The notes beneath the pieces were generated by a model that saw only the letters and a list, made by a program, of their open reading frames with translations, was not told the origin of the DNA and ran no database searches. This document shows positions 8,597 through 18,440 of a DNA stretch of 64,000 nucleotides, piece by piece. This DNA is from Brenneria izadpanahii (GTDB lineage: Bacteria > Pseudomonadota > Gammaproteobacteria > Enterobacterales > Enterobacteriaceae), in the NCBI RefSeq assembly GCF_017569925.1, contig NZ_CP050854.1:3472001-3536000 (forward strand). The letters run 5' to 3'. Position 1 is the stretch's first letter. Every line of letters starts with the position of its first letter. The translations under genes were made by a program, and so were the position numbers.

Positions 8597-11592
8597 TCAG
8601 ATCTCCCCGTTCCACAGCCGGACTTCGACCAGGCAAGAGTTCCAGGCGGCGCTGTGCGATTTTTTAATAATCGGCCGTTTGGTGGTCAGGATATTCACGC
8701 ATCCGCCGCGGTCGGGCGATGCCCCGATTTCCCCGATGGGCGCATAAATCGCGGAGGATTCATAAGAGTGGACGGTTCCCTGAGGAACGCGCTCGGTCAA
8801 ATCGGCGGCCAGCAGCACCGAGCCGCGATCGTTGTACATCTCAATCACGTCATGCTGTTTGATGCCCCGCTGCGCGGCATCCCTGGTGTTAATGCGCGCA
8901 ATCCAGTAGTGCCAGCCGTTTATCAGTACGCGGTGATCGGGAATATCCAGCAAATAGGAGTCTTTGCCGTCGGACATGGTGTGGAAGCTATAACGATTGT
9001 GCGGCGATATCAGCGCCAGCGGATATTTCTTGAACAGCTCGGAGCGGTGGCCTTCCCAATTTTCGATAAACTTGGACATCGGCGGGCGTTCCGGATCGTT
9101 CGGGTCATAGCGCATCAGGCTGCTGCTGACGAACTCGATTTTCCCCGACTGGGTTTGCACCCCTTCGCGCCATTTTCCCGAATAGTCCGACGGCAGAGGA
9201 GAAACTTCCGGCAAATCTTTCGGGCGGCCCTCGTAATACCAGTTCCAGGATACCGGATCGCGATCTTCGGGCTTCGGCGCGGGCACGACGTAATACCCTT
9301 TCTTGAGAAACTGCTTCCAGGAAATATGCTGCGGCAAGTCCGTACCGTCAAACAGCCGTTTGCACCAGCCCAGCTCCGTCGTACCTTCGGTAAAGTAGGT
9401 TCCCATGCCGAGGCGCGAGGCCAGTTCGGCAAAAATCTCAAAATCCGATTTGGACTCGCCCAACGGCTCGATGCACTTATGCTGTAACGTGAGAACGCGA
9501 TAGTTGCTTTGCAAGAACGAATGGGTGCTGTATCCCGAGCAGCTTACCGTTTCCGAAATATCCCAGCGTTCGAAGTTGGTGCAGGCCGGCAGAATAATGT
9601 CGGCGAATTTCGCCTCGCCCTCCATCCATATCGACTGGTTACAGACAAATTCCAGCTTCGGATCCTGATACATTTTCGCATAGCGGTTGGTTTGCACCAT
9701 GGTGCCGATATGCGAACCGCCGTATTTGTAATACATCTTGATGGTCGAGTAGCCCGGCGCGGGAAAAGGAACGGGCCTGAATTGCCCCTCAATCGTTTTA
9801 CCGTCAAACGCATAGCCCAGCGCCTTGCCTTCCATAATCGCTTCCGGAATTTGCAGACGGGGCACGGTTTGCGCCACGGTATTCATCGTCACCACCTGGG
9901 GCATTCGCTGATACATGTTCTGCGCCAGACCGCTGCCGACCAAATCCCCCGACAGCCCCCTTCGGCATAGCCGGGAAAGAAGAAGCGCGTGCTGACCGGC
10001 GTCCCGGTTTGCAGGTTGCCGATGTTCACCCCCGGCTTGCCGATGCCCTGCATCGCCGCCAGATAGATCATCGAGCGGGCCCATTCGATGCCGGTCGCGC
10101 TGCGGCAGGCCGAGCCAAACCCGGATCGCCCGCCGCAGGACAGATAAGTGCGTTTCTTCGCCCATTGACGCGCCAGCGCCCTGATGACCCGCGCCGGAAT
10201 ATTGGTTTCCGCCTCCTGCCACTCCGGCGTCTTGGCGATGCCGTCCTCTTTGCCAAGGACATAGTCGCGCCACTGCTCAAAGCCGGTGGTGCGGTTTTCA
10301 ACAAACCACTTATCGTAGGTATCCTCGGTGATCCACACGTAGGCGATAGCCAACGACATCGCGTTGCCTTCCGCCGGCCTTGGCGAGAGCCATTTTCCCC
10401 CCATAAACTGGGCCGTATGGTTGTAGAACGGATCGATATGCACGCATTCGATGCCCAGTTCCTTTGCCCAGCGCCGGCGCACCGTCCCCTCCTGGGCGGC
10501 ATAGATGCCGTGGGTACATTCCGGATCGCTCGACCAGAACACGATCATTTCGCAGTGCTTTAGACAATCCTCCACCGTGCCATAGCCGTCCGGCATGCCC
10601 AGCCGCAGCGAGTTGCCCCAGTGATGCATCCCTCCCCAGTACCACCCTTCCCAACTGTCCGGGTTATGCGCGACATAGGTTGCCCCGATCATGTTGAAAA
10701 AACGCAGCCGCGCGGAAAGGTAATAGCCGATATTTCCCCAGGTATGGTGAGAGCCGGTACTGTTTAAAATCGCGCCGGGACCGTATGTTTTTTTAATCCG
10801 CATGATCTCGCCCGCCACAATATCGTAGGCTTCATCCCACGTTATGCGCACATAGTCCGATTTGCCGCGGTTTTCCGGATGACGCTCGCCGTTGGGATCG
10901 AAATCCACCCGTTTCATCGGATAGAGCAGGCGATCTTTGGAATAGATGGTGGACTTTGACGACTGGCTATAAGACGTCACGGTTTGCCTGCGCGGCGGCG
11001 TAAATTTTTTCCCCCTGGCTTCGATCGTCCATCCTTCCGCGTCTTTATCGGTCAGCTCCAGGTTGGTGATGCGAATAATCTTGCCGTCCTTCACATAGAC
11101 GCAAACGGGGCCGCCGTTGGTGTTGTTGATGTATTTCGTCGTTCCGTCCGGCATCTTCTCGCCATACTTCACGCCGATCTCCTGCGCGGCGCCGGCAATC
11201 CGCATAAAGTGCATGACGTAGCGGTCGTCTCCGGTGAAATCGACGCAGAAGTTCTTCATCAGGTTGATCATTTCCAGATAGTTGCGCCAGGGGACCATCA
11301 CCTTCATGGCGTCTTGCGCCGAATTGAGTTTCAATACGGCATCCGGCGCGGTGGCAAAGCCGGAACCGGCCTTCAATTTTCCGTTATTGAAGCGATACCA
11401 ATACGCCATGGATTTATCGTTAAGACGAATCTCTATGGTGAAATTCATGGCGGATAATAACTGTCTGACCTCTTCGGAAAATCTGGCCGCCAGCCTGATA
11501 AACGGCGCCATCGATCGTAAAACGACCCGCAGCTCGTTTCTAACCACCGCATCTTTCATTTTCTTCTTCAACGAATTTGATTGCGCTCCCAT
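8597..11592 (-). pseudogene. Transhydroxylase-family molybdopterin large subunit with N-terminal SCP2-like domain, frameshifted
   Basis: Two overlapping frames together encode a ~998-residue enzyme of the DMSO-reductase superfamily, closest to pyrogallol-phloroglucinol transhydroxylase. The catalytic part starts near residue 155. Residues recalled as active-site in P. acidigallici line up at a constant offset of 138: H282 (H144), D312 and the Mo ligand S313 (PDSWEG; D174/S175), and Y542 in GYAEGG (Y404). W354 is Phe492 here. Residues ~25-135 are an added SCP2-like domain (IRLNDKSMAYWYRFNNGKLK). The reading frame breaks at E544-G546, in the five-base C run at 9956-9960 (G run in the coding strand). 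One extra base restores the family motif GYAEGG-LSGD, so this is a one-base loss or a sequencing error. The ATG at 11592 follows GGAGAG. No Tat signal, so cytoplasmic. The chemistry could be hydroxyl transfer or reductive dehydroxylation of a polyphenol. Confidence 0.88.
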
Positions 11593-11631
11593 TGATTGCT
11601 CTCCATCTAACTTCTCATTAGCCGGAATAAT

Positions 11632-11648
11632 TGCAAAAAGTCAGGCAA
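11632..11648 (-). promoter_or_regulatory. Weak sigma-54 promoter-like sequence
   Basis: On the minus strand this reads TTGCCTGACTTTTTGCA, with the -12 TTGCA intact but the essential -24 GG replaced by GC. It sits about 40 bp before the large-subunit start. The site at 11750-11766 is a much better match, so this is probably chance. Confidence 0.15.
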
Positions 11649-11749
11649 TTCGTTTCGAATTAACGAATGTGAAATGATTGCCGCAGACTTTCGGCATGCG
11701 GATATCTGAAAATATCGTGACTGTATCTAATGGTATTTAATTTATAGAA

Positions 11750-11766
11750 AGCAAAAGGCGTACCAA
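11750..11766 (-). promoter_or_regulatory. Sigma-54 (-24/-12) promoter of the transhydroxylase operon
   Basis: The minus strand reads TTGGTACGCCTTTTGCT, against the consensus YTGGCACGRNNNTTGCW. The -24 GG and -12 GC are both present, exactly 10 bases apart, with only two mismatches at constrained positions. Transcription would start near 11739 and leave a leader of about 147 bases before the ATG at 11592. It fits a sigma-54 activator encoded at the other end of the operon and the palindromes about 90-140 bp upstream. Confidence 0.75.
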
Positions 11767-11836
11767 AAAAAACATGGTGAATAACAATTTGAATTTTTTA
11801 TATATTTTTATATTCAATGTATATATTGAAATAAGG

Positions 11837-11894
11837 TGTCAATATATCGACAGCAGATGTCAATAAATAGACACCGAGTGTTAATCTATTAACA
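11837..11894. promoter_or_regulatory. Three phased 16-bp palindromes: upstream activator sites
   Basis: TGTCAATATATCGACA (11837-11852), TGTCAATAAATAGACA (11858-11873) and TGTTAATCTATTAACA (11879-11894) share the form TGTY-N8-RACA. Their starts are exactly 21 bp apart, two helical turns, so all three lie on one face of the DNA. They lie about 85-140 bp upstream of the sigma-54 promoter, the usual place for enhancer-binding protein sites; NorR likewise uses three sites. I infer that they bind the activator encoded at 2709-4859. Confidence 0.75.
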
Positions 11895-12091
11895 CTTTCC
11901 CTAATCATTAATTCAGCGATATATAAATAACGCGTAAAATGAGACGGCCGTCATATATAACGGCCATTAACGTTTCAAGCCGGTTGAGAAGGCTGAACCC
12001 AGAATGAAAAACGATTTCCGATACCGCGCAGGATCGTCCCGCCCGGCCGCCTTCCTCCGGCATCCTTAGCGCCGGGCTCTATTTCCCGCCG

Positions 12092-13528
12092 TTATCCGCG
12101 CGCGTTTCGTATGCGGCTAAAGCTAATTGCGATGGCCAAGATCGTAGCGCCCGCCGCTACCCAAAGGCTCAATCGAACGGCCTGCGCCTCCTGCGCGACA
12201 ATCTTCAGCGGCTCGCCGCCGGACTGAACGTAGACCGACAGGATAACCCCGACAAAAGCCGCCCCCAGACACTGGCCGAAAGTGCGCATTATCGCCAGCA
12301 CGCCTGATGCGTAACCGCTGTTTTCACGGGAAGTGTTCGATAGCATCTCTCGATTATTGGGGCTTTGAAAACAGCCGAACCCGATGCCGCATAACAAACT
12401 GCGAACGCCGATATCCCACACCTGCGCGCGATCGGGCAACAGCGCCAGCAGCGTGAGGCCAATGACGAACAGGCATAATCCCACGGTGGAAATGATCGCC
12501 GGCGGATAACGATCGGCGAGTCGTCCGGCATAGGGCGCGGCCAGGATGATGCCTATCGGCCAGGGGATGAACAGCAACGCCGAAACAAACGCGCTGTAGC
12601 CATAAACCCCCTGGAACAGGAACGGCAATGCGACGAATGTAATCCCCTGACTGACAAACGATGCCATGGAGGTCAACGCGGCAAGCGAAAACCGCGTAGA
12701 GGCGAACATGCCGAGCGGAAGAAGCGGCTTCGGCGCGTGGCGCTGACGCCAGATGAACGCCAGCCCCGCGATAACGGCGCTTACCCCGTAGGCGATGGCC
12801 GTCGCCAGCGTATTAAATGCAAGCGCGCCATCACCTTGCTGCGAGAAGGTTCTCGCCGCCATGATAAACCCGCCCAACATGGCGGCAGACAAGATGGCTC
12901 CCGCGATATCGAACGGTTCGCGCGCCGGAGAGGGTTTGCCGGGGATGACGTGAAGGGTGAGCGTCAACGCGATAATGCCCAACGGTATATTGATGGCGAA
13001 TAACCACTGCCAGCCCATGGCCGACAACAACGTACCGCCAAGGATGGGGGCGATAGCGGTGCTCGCCGCAACCAGCAAGGCATTCAGCCCCAGTATGCGT
13101 CCCAACAGGCGGTTTGGAAAAATCGATCGCAGAATAGCCGGGCCAATGCTCAATGTCGCCGCGCCGCCAATGCCCTGGAGTAACCGCATGGCGATAAGCG
13201 TCTCGATCGACGATGACATCGCGCAACCCAGGGACGCCAGCGTGAACACGCCGAGGCCGAAGGCAAACAGCGCCCGAAATCCGAACCGGGTGGCAAGCGC
13301 CGCAAATATCGCCAGCGTCATGGCGACCGTTAAAAGATAGCCGTTGGAAACCCAGATGGCTTCGCCGGAGGAAACGTCCAGCGCGCGGGCAATCTGAGGC
13401 AATGCGATATTTACCATAGAACCGTCGAATACGGCCATCGTTGTCGTCGTCATCACGGCGGCCATCGCCAAACGACGTTCACGGCCTGGCAGTCCCTCAT
13501 CGCCCGGCCTGTCGGAGAATAATTCCAT
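12092..13528 (-). CDS. MFS multidrug exporter, DHA2 (EmrB/QacA-like) family
   Basis: A 478-residue inner-membrane permease of the 14-helix drug:H+ antiporter-2 type. Signatures are MAVFDGSMVNIALPQIARAL in helix 1, WVSNGYLL before helix 2 and RLLQGIGGAATLSIGPAI in helix 4. It should export toxic organic compounds, but the substrate is not predictable. The ATG at 13528 has GAGG about ten bases upstream. A decayed LysR gene lies divergently just upstream (13750-14066); in related genomes such a pair would be regulator and target, so this exporter may have lost its regulator. It is separated from the transhydroxylase operon by about 500 bp of regulatory DNA and is probably independent. Confidence 0.87.
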   Translation of the reverse strand: MELFSDRPGDEGLPGRERRLAMAAVMTTTTMAVFDGSMVNIALPQIARALDVSSGEAIWVSNGYLLTVAMTLAIFAALATRFGFRALFAFGLGVFTLASLGCAMSSSIETLIAMRLLQGIGGAATLSIGPAILRSIFPNRLLGRILGLNALLVAASTAIAPILGGTLLSAMGWQWLFAINIPLGIIALTLTLHVIPGKPSPAREPFDIAGAILSAAMLGGFIMAARTFSQQGDGALAFNTLATAIAYGVSAVIAGLAFIWRQRHAPKPLLPLGMFASTRFSLAALTSMASFVSQGITFVALPFLFQGVYGYSAFVSALLFIPWPIGIILAAPYAGRLADRYPPAIISTVGLCLFVIGLTLLALLPDRAQVWDIGVRSLLCGIGFGCFQSPNNREMLSNTSRENSGYASGVLAIMRTFGQCLGAAFVGVILSVYVQSGGEPLKIVAQEAQAVRLSLWVAAGATILAIAISFSRIRNARG

Positions 13529-13749
13529 CTAAGAAAGACCTCGGCCACTCTGCGCCCGCATGATGTGTCCGGCGTGCGATTGTGGTACATAAAAATCAGA
13601 TTGTTATGCGTGGCGGCGGGCATCGCCGCCCCGGTAATTGAGGAAATAAATATAGCCATGCCGAACATAGGGCGGAAGACGCGGCATTGGCATTTATAAC
13701 ATGCGCCGGACACTTTTTCTCATTTTTTCAGACCGGGATACAATGAGAT

Positions 13750-14066
13750 ATGACTGAACCAAACCTCAATTTACTCGCGGCTCGACGAGAGAAGCGTGGT
13801 TGGCGCGGCGCGGCCTGTTGGATTAGGCGCCTCGGCCATGAGCCGAACGCTCAGCGCCGGCGACATGACGCATCACGGTGCAATATCACGCCATGCACCA
13901 TAAGCGTACATTCTTGCATGATATTTTTGTGCAACGGCTCGATTTATCAGGTTGCGCAAAGGTTATTGTTCGCGGCCGAATCCGATTTAGCTCTTTTGCC
14001 AAATTGAATATGCCTTGCCCTTTTCTTTCCGGCAGCCCCCTTCCCTACGGTTTTCCAAGAGTATAA
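13750..14066 (+). pseudogene. LysR-family regulator remnant
   Basis: The start reads MTEPNLNLLAA, a typical LysR N-terminus. The helix-turn-helix then continues in another frame from about 13795 (VVGAAR.., then ASAMSRTLS), showing at least one frameshift and small internal deletions. About 60 bases later LysR similarity is lost. A possible C-terminal scrap (AAESDLALLP) appears near 13970-14010. Most of the effector-binding domain is gone, so this cannot make a working regulator. It is divergent from the DHA2 exporter, the arrangement expected of its former regulator. The N-terminal assignment is fairly safe; the C-terminal scrap is tentative. Confidence 0.6.
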
Positions 14067-14364
14067 ACGCATAAATATTGCATAAATATTCAGATCAAGT
14101 CATTGTTTTTTATATTAAAAATAAAACCACATTGGTTTTATGCATTTCTGGCACGATTGCTGCTCGCTATCCCCTGCTGGCTGAAAACATAATCAGCGCA
14201 GTATGAAACCGTTCATTTTTTATCTTTCTTCGGCAGTTCTGAACTGAGTAAAAGCACAAAAGGTAATCATGAAACGTAGTTAACACCGCCATCAAGGCCC
14301 ATCCGTAATACCGGCAAACGCGCGCCTTGCTGACGATATATCGATTAAAATCAAAGGAGAAAAA

Positions 14365-15141
14365 ATGAACTGGAAAACTACATTGCTGGCAGGCATGGTC
14401 GTCTATAGTAGTTTGGTCAACGCAGCGGAACAGCAGACATTGAGGATTGGCACCAATAGCGGCTACGCGCCTTTCGAAATAACAAACAGCGATGGAACGC
14501 TGGCCGGTCTTGATATAGATATTGGCAATGAGTTGTGCAAAAGGCTCAGCGCCCGCTGCGAGTGGGTCGACACCGCCTTTGACGGACTGATTCCCTCGCT
14601 TCAAGCCAATAAAATCGACCTAATCAATTCCGCGATGAACATTACGGAAAGACGGCTGCAGTCAATCGCCTTTACCAAACCGATCTACATAGTGCCGATT
14701 CAGATGGTCGCCAGGAAAGACGCCGGCCTGCAACCGACGGCGGATAGCCTGAAGGGAAAAAGCGTCGGCGTGCAGCAGGGCACATCGCAGGCGGATTACG
14801 CAATGAAATATTGGGCTAAATCGGGCGTGGACGTGGTTACCTACCCGGAACAGGATCAGATTTTTATGGATTTATCCGTCGGCCGTCTTGATGCCGCCTT
14901 GCAGGAAAGCCAGTCGGCGCAGGATGCTTTTCTTAACCAGCCCCAGGGGAGCGATTTCAGCTTCGCCGGCGAGCCGATAACCGATCCGTCGACGCTCGGA
15001 CAAGGCACCGGCATCGGCCTGCGCCAAAAAGACGGCGCGTTGCTGCAACAGGTGAATCAGGCGCTGGATAACATGAAGGCGGACGGCACCCTGGAAAAAC
15101 TGTCAAAACACTATTTTACGCGCGATATCATCGCTCGGTGA
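14365..15141 (+). CDS. Periplasmic amino-acid-binding protein of an ABC importer
   Basis: A 258-residue family 3 solute-binding protein with a signal peptide cleaved near [27 protein letters not shown] and [14 protein letters not shown] are the ligand-binding signature of the polar amino-acid group (HisJ/ArgT/GlnH type). [20 protein letters not shown] and [18 protein letters not shown] follow at the usual positions. The ATG has AAAGGAG five bases upstream. No permease or ATPase gene lies nearby, so it must borrow a transporter encoded elsewhere. The next gene, 65 bp downstream, is a basic amino-acid or diaminopimelate type decarboxylase, which points to a basic amino acid (lysine, ornithine or a D-form) as ligand; that is inference from context. 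Confidence 0.88.
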   Translation: MNWKTTLLAGMVVYSSLVNAAEQQTLRIGTNSGYAPFEITNSDGTLAGLDIDIGNELCKRLSARCEWVDTAFDGLIPSLQANKIDLINSAMNITERRLQSIAFTKPIYIVPIQMVARKDAGLQPTADSLKGKSVGVQQGTSQADYAMKYWAKSGVDVVTYPEQDQIFMDLSVGRLDAALQESQSAQDAFLNQPQGSDFSFAGEPITDPSTLGQGTGIGLRQKDGALLQQVNQALDNMKADGTLEKLSKHYFTRDIIAR

Positions 15142-15205
15142 ATCACTGCATTCGCTCTGCGCGCCTATCGTAGAGCGGATCTTGCGCTTATCAACAGAGG
15201 AATTT

Positions 15206-16603
15206 ATGTCGGATCAAACGATAACCGCCTATAACCAGGTGCTTAAAAAGATTCTTGCCCAGGACAGACGCTTCAGCGTCCGCAATGGAAAGCTCCACTT
15301 TGCCGGAGCCGACGTTGAGGAGTTGGCGAAAGAGCACGGCACGCCCTTATACGTCTTTTCCGAAGAGGAAATTTTCGCCAACATCCGGGAAATTCAGCAG
15401 GCCTTTATTTCCCACGCCGATACAAAAATATGTTTCGCCTCCAAAGCCTGCTCCATAATGAGCATATTGCAGAGCGTGCGCCAGACCGGCATTTGCGCCG
15501 AAGCCAACTCACTTTATGAGATACGTAAGTGCCTGCAGGCCGGCTTTCGCGGCGACCAGATCGTCTACAACGGCGTCGTCAAAAAACCGCAGGAGCTGGA
15601 GTTTGCGATTAGCCGCGATCTGTATCTGATCAATGTCGATAGCCTGTACGAACTGGGACAGATCGACGCGATTTCACGCCGGCTCAAGAAAACGGCCAAT
15701 ATCTGTATTCGCGTCGAGCCCAACGTGCCCTCGGCCACCCATCCCGAATTGGTTACCGCGTTTCACGCCAAGTCAGGCCTGGATCTGGAACAGGCGGAAG
15801 ACGCCTGCCGCCGTGTGCTGGCTATGCCTTATGTCCGGCTGCGCGGCCTGCATATGCACGTCGGCGATCAGGTGCCCGAAGTGGAGCCTTTCGCCAAAGC
15901 CACCCGCGTATTGGTGAATGAAGCCCGGCGTCTGGAGCAGGTTCTGGATATCCGCTTTGACGTCATCAACGTCGGCGGCGGCATTCCGGTGCCCTATAAA
16001 TACGATAAGGAAAACGGCGATCCGCTGCATGACAATATGTATGCCGGCATCACCGCTGAGGATTTCGCCGCTGCGGTGGTGAGCGAAGTTCATAAATGGC
16101 GAGAGGATATCCAAATCTGCATTGAGCCGGGGCGCAAGGTGATCGGTTCCGCCGCAGTGCTACTGGCCGAGATCTGCTGTGAAAAGCAGAAGACCCACTA
16201 TGACGCCAACGGCGAGGCGGAACGCCGCGTCGAGTGGAAATTCGTTGACGCCGGCTACAGCATACTGACCGACAGCCTGCTTTATAACTGGTTCTATTAT
16301 GTCTATAACGCTTCGCGTATCAGTGAAGAACACGATCGCTACGTCAAACTGGCCGGCCCGCTGTGCGACGGCGGAGATTATTTCCACGCCGGCGTTAAAG
16401 GGGAAGATTTTCTATTACCGCAAGGCACGCAAATCGGCGATATCGCCGCTTTCCTTGATACCGGCGCTTATAGCATCGAAAGCCAGACGGTCTATAACAA
16501 CCGTCCGCGCACCGCGGTAGTGATGATTGATCAACAGGGAAAAGCGCGCCTGATCCGCCGGGAGGACACTTACGAAGATATGCTCGCATACGATATTTAC
16601 TAA
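15206..16603 (+). CDS. PLP-dependent decarboxylase, diaminopimelate / D-ornithine-D-lysine type
   Basis: A 465-residue fold-III PLP enzyme (alanine-racemase-type barrel). [13 protein letters not shown] holds the PLP lysine, HMHVGDQ and VGGGIPVPY bind the phosphate, and [10 protein letters not shown] near the C-terminus carries the active-site cysteine of the family. It removes CO2 from a diamino acid. Standard LysA is about 420 residues. The 465-residue length and the pairing with an amino-acid binding protein fit the Salmonella D-ornithine/D-lysine decarboxylase DokD better, as I recall that family; meso-diaminopimelate cannot be excluded. The ATG at 15206 follows AGAGG at a good distance; an in-frame start at 15182 is less likely. 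Cytoplasmic, probably co-transcribed with the gene before it. Confidence 0.85.
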   Translation: MSDQTITAYNQVLKKILAQDRRFSVRNGKLHFAGADVEELAKEHGTPLYVFSEEEIFANIREIQQAFISHADTKICFASKACSIMSILQSVRQTGICAEANSLYEIRKCLQAGFRGDQIVYNGVVKKPQELEFAISRDLYLINVDSLYELGQIDAISRRLKKTANICIRVEPNVPSATHPELVTAFHAKSGLDLEQAEDACRRVLAMPYVRLRGLHMHVGDQVPEVEPFAKATRVLVNEARRLEQVLDIRFDVINVGGGIPVPYKYDKENGDPLHDNMYAGITAEDFAAAVVSEVHKWREDIQICIEPGRKVIGSAAVLLAEICCEKQKTHYDANGEAERRVEWKFVDAGYSILTDSLLYNWFYYVYNASRISEEHDRYVKLAGPLCDGGDYFHAGVKGEDFLLPQGTQIGDIAAFLDTGAYSIESQTVYNNRPRTAVVMIDQQGKARLIRREDTYEDMLAYDIY

Positions 16604-16985
16604 ACGACAAGAGGTGCGCGGCCGGCGTAAAAAGATTGAGGCGCGGAGAGACAGGATGTCTCTCATTAATCTCCGCCGGAAACCGGCGAAAAGTTAACGC
16701 TTAACCAAAATTAATTCCTTAAATTCCACATCTTTATAATTTATCATTCCTATATACTTAGAGAATATTAAGCGAAACCCATCATTTCGTGATTAAATAC
16801 CGAAAACAATATGATTGAAGTTGCGGATGACAACCCTTTCCTGCCATAACAGAGGCAAGTAGATTATTCACATCAAGAATGTATATATAATCCAATCCAC
16901 ATCATTATGACAATTTTATTAAAAAAATAAAAAAACCGGATAAAAAGATTGTCTATATGCACTTCATTCTGAATCAAGGACTTTT
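16604..16985. other. Intergenic region, hairpin then A+T-rich DNA
   Basis: A perfect hairpin lies at 16646-16664 (arms GAGAGACA and TGTCTCTC, three-base loop), followed by complementary flanks; it has no clear U tract, so it may be a weak terminator or an mRNA 3' end. From about 16700 to 16985 the DNA is strongly A+T-rich and presumably holds the promoter of the EAL/HDOD gene. No gene seen. Confidence 0.5.
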
Positions 16986-18215
16986 ATGATATATTCATTC
17001 GTTGCACGACAGCCTATTTTTGACCGAAATTTGAATACCGTGGCTTATGAGCTGCTTTTCAGAAACGGGTTAAATAATACTTTCCCTTCCGTTTCAGACG
17101 AATACGCCACAAAGCAAATGATTTCCGACCAGTTTCTATGTACTCCGCATTCCCGACTTGTTGGCAATTATTCGTCTTTTATTAATTTCCCCTACCAAAT
17201 GATTATTCAGGGCCTGGCAGATGCGCTGCCTCGGGAAGAGGTCGTTATTGAAATACTCGAAAATGCCGAGCCTGATGATCATTTACTGCAATCAGTACAA
17301 CGGTTGCATCATGACGGATTTCGCATCGCGCTTGATGATTTTTCTTTAAGCAGCGAATGGGACAGATTTATTCCCTATATTAACTTTATAAAATTCGATG
17401 TCAGAACGAGCGATTTCAGTGATATTGATAACTATATAAAATCACATAAAAAACAGCTCCAGAAAGTTATATTTCTCGCCGAGAAGATAGAAACCTACGT
17501 TGAGTTTGAAAAATATAAAAAACAGGGGTTCGAACTTTTTCAAGGGTATTTTTACAGCAAGCCAGAGCTAATAAAAAACCGCCGGCTTTCCCTGAACGAA
17601 GCATCCGCATTTCAGCTTATGCTGGAAGTGAATGCCGAAGAGCCAGACTTTAATAAAATAGAAATGATAATTAAGCGCGATTTGTCGCTTTCCTATAAAA
17701 TCATGCGCTATGCCAAGAACTTCTTATATAGAACAGGCGGAAATAATAACGTTAATCGTTTATCACTCAAAGAAATCGCGATGTATCTCGGTAAACATGA
17801 ACTGCGCCGCTTTGTTTCTGTTGCCTGCCTGGCAAGTAAGGATAGTATAACAACGCCGGAGTTATATCATACCAGCCTGATCAGAGGGCGGTTTTGTGAA
17901 CTTATCGCTGAACACGTTAACCTGCACGCCCACTCTCAGGAGGCTTTTCTCTGCGGCCTCTTCTCTTTGCTTGACGTCATTCTTGACATCCCGTTGGATG
18001 AGCTTTTCAAACAGGTGACAATATCTGAAACCGTAATAGATACATTATTGCGGCATGAAGGGGGGCTCTACCCGCTCTTAAATCTTGCGCAATTATACGA
18101 GCAACAGCGATGGAATGACGCCAAGCGCGTTATCGCCAGCCTAAATATTCCTGAAGAGATGGTTATTAAAGTTATGGGCGATGCCATCCAATGGACCGAT
18201 GAATTTCAGCTATAG
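16986..18215 (+). CDS. EAL-HDOD signalling protein (YuxH/CdgJ type)
   Basis: A 409-residue cytoplasmic protein with an N-terminal EAL domain (~1-200) and a C-terminal HDOD domain (~205-400). The family opening is clear (FVARQPIFDRNLNTVAYELLFRNG). The EAL motif reads ELL. Several positions that bind metal in active phosphodiesterases remain (INFPYQ, IEILEN, ALDDF, AEKIE, FQGY), but loop 6 after DDF is altered (SLSSEWDRF rather than GTGYSS). Proteins of this build are usually not c-di-GMP phosphodiesterases and act as regulatory scaffolds; Vibrio CdgJ affects motility and biofilm. The gene is more A+T-rich than its neighbours and stands alone. AAGGA precedes the ATG. Family assignment is firm; the partner is unknown. 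Confidence 0.9.
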   Translation: MIYSFVARQPIFDRNLNTVAYELLFRNGLNNTFPSVSDEYATKQMISDQFLCTPHSRLVGNYSSFINFPYQMIIQGLADALPREEVVIEILENAEPDDHLLQSVQRLHHDGFRIALDDFSLSSEWDRFIPYINFIKFDVRTSDFSDIDNYIKSHKKQLQKVIFLAEKIETYVEFEKYKKQGFELFQGYFYSKPELIKNRRLSLNEASAFQLMLEVNAEEPDFNKIEMIIKRDLSLSYKIMRYAKNFLYRTGGNNNVNRLSLKEIAMYLGKHELRRFVSVACLASKDSITTPELYHTSLIRGRFCELIAEHVNLHAHSQEAFLCGLFSLLDVILDIPLDELFKQVTISETVIDTLLRHEGGLYPLLNLAQLYEQQRWNDAKRVIASLNIPEEMVIKVMGDAIQWTDEFQL

Positions 18216-18440
18216 CGACTATGCTCAAAATAATTCAATTCGCGAATTCAAACGGTTATTTAATGGCCTTATCTGCTTTTTGCAATGCGGGCTATGCCCT
18301 GGGAATCGTGGCTCCCCTTGATTCTGAGCGCCGGAAATTCATCCGCGGATCGATCGCCTGTCGAAACCGTGCGTATAACTACCGCGGCGCAAGGTAACCC
18401 CTAATCATCAGATCCCCCAGGGCGGATAACGACGCCCCGC

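Noticed and set aside
9946..9960. Programmed frameshift or phase-variation tract in the large subunit
   Set aside because: The runs are only five bases long and no stimulatory structure or slippery heptamer was recognised; a simple one-base loss or sequencing error is more likely.
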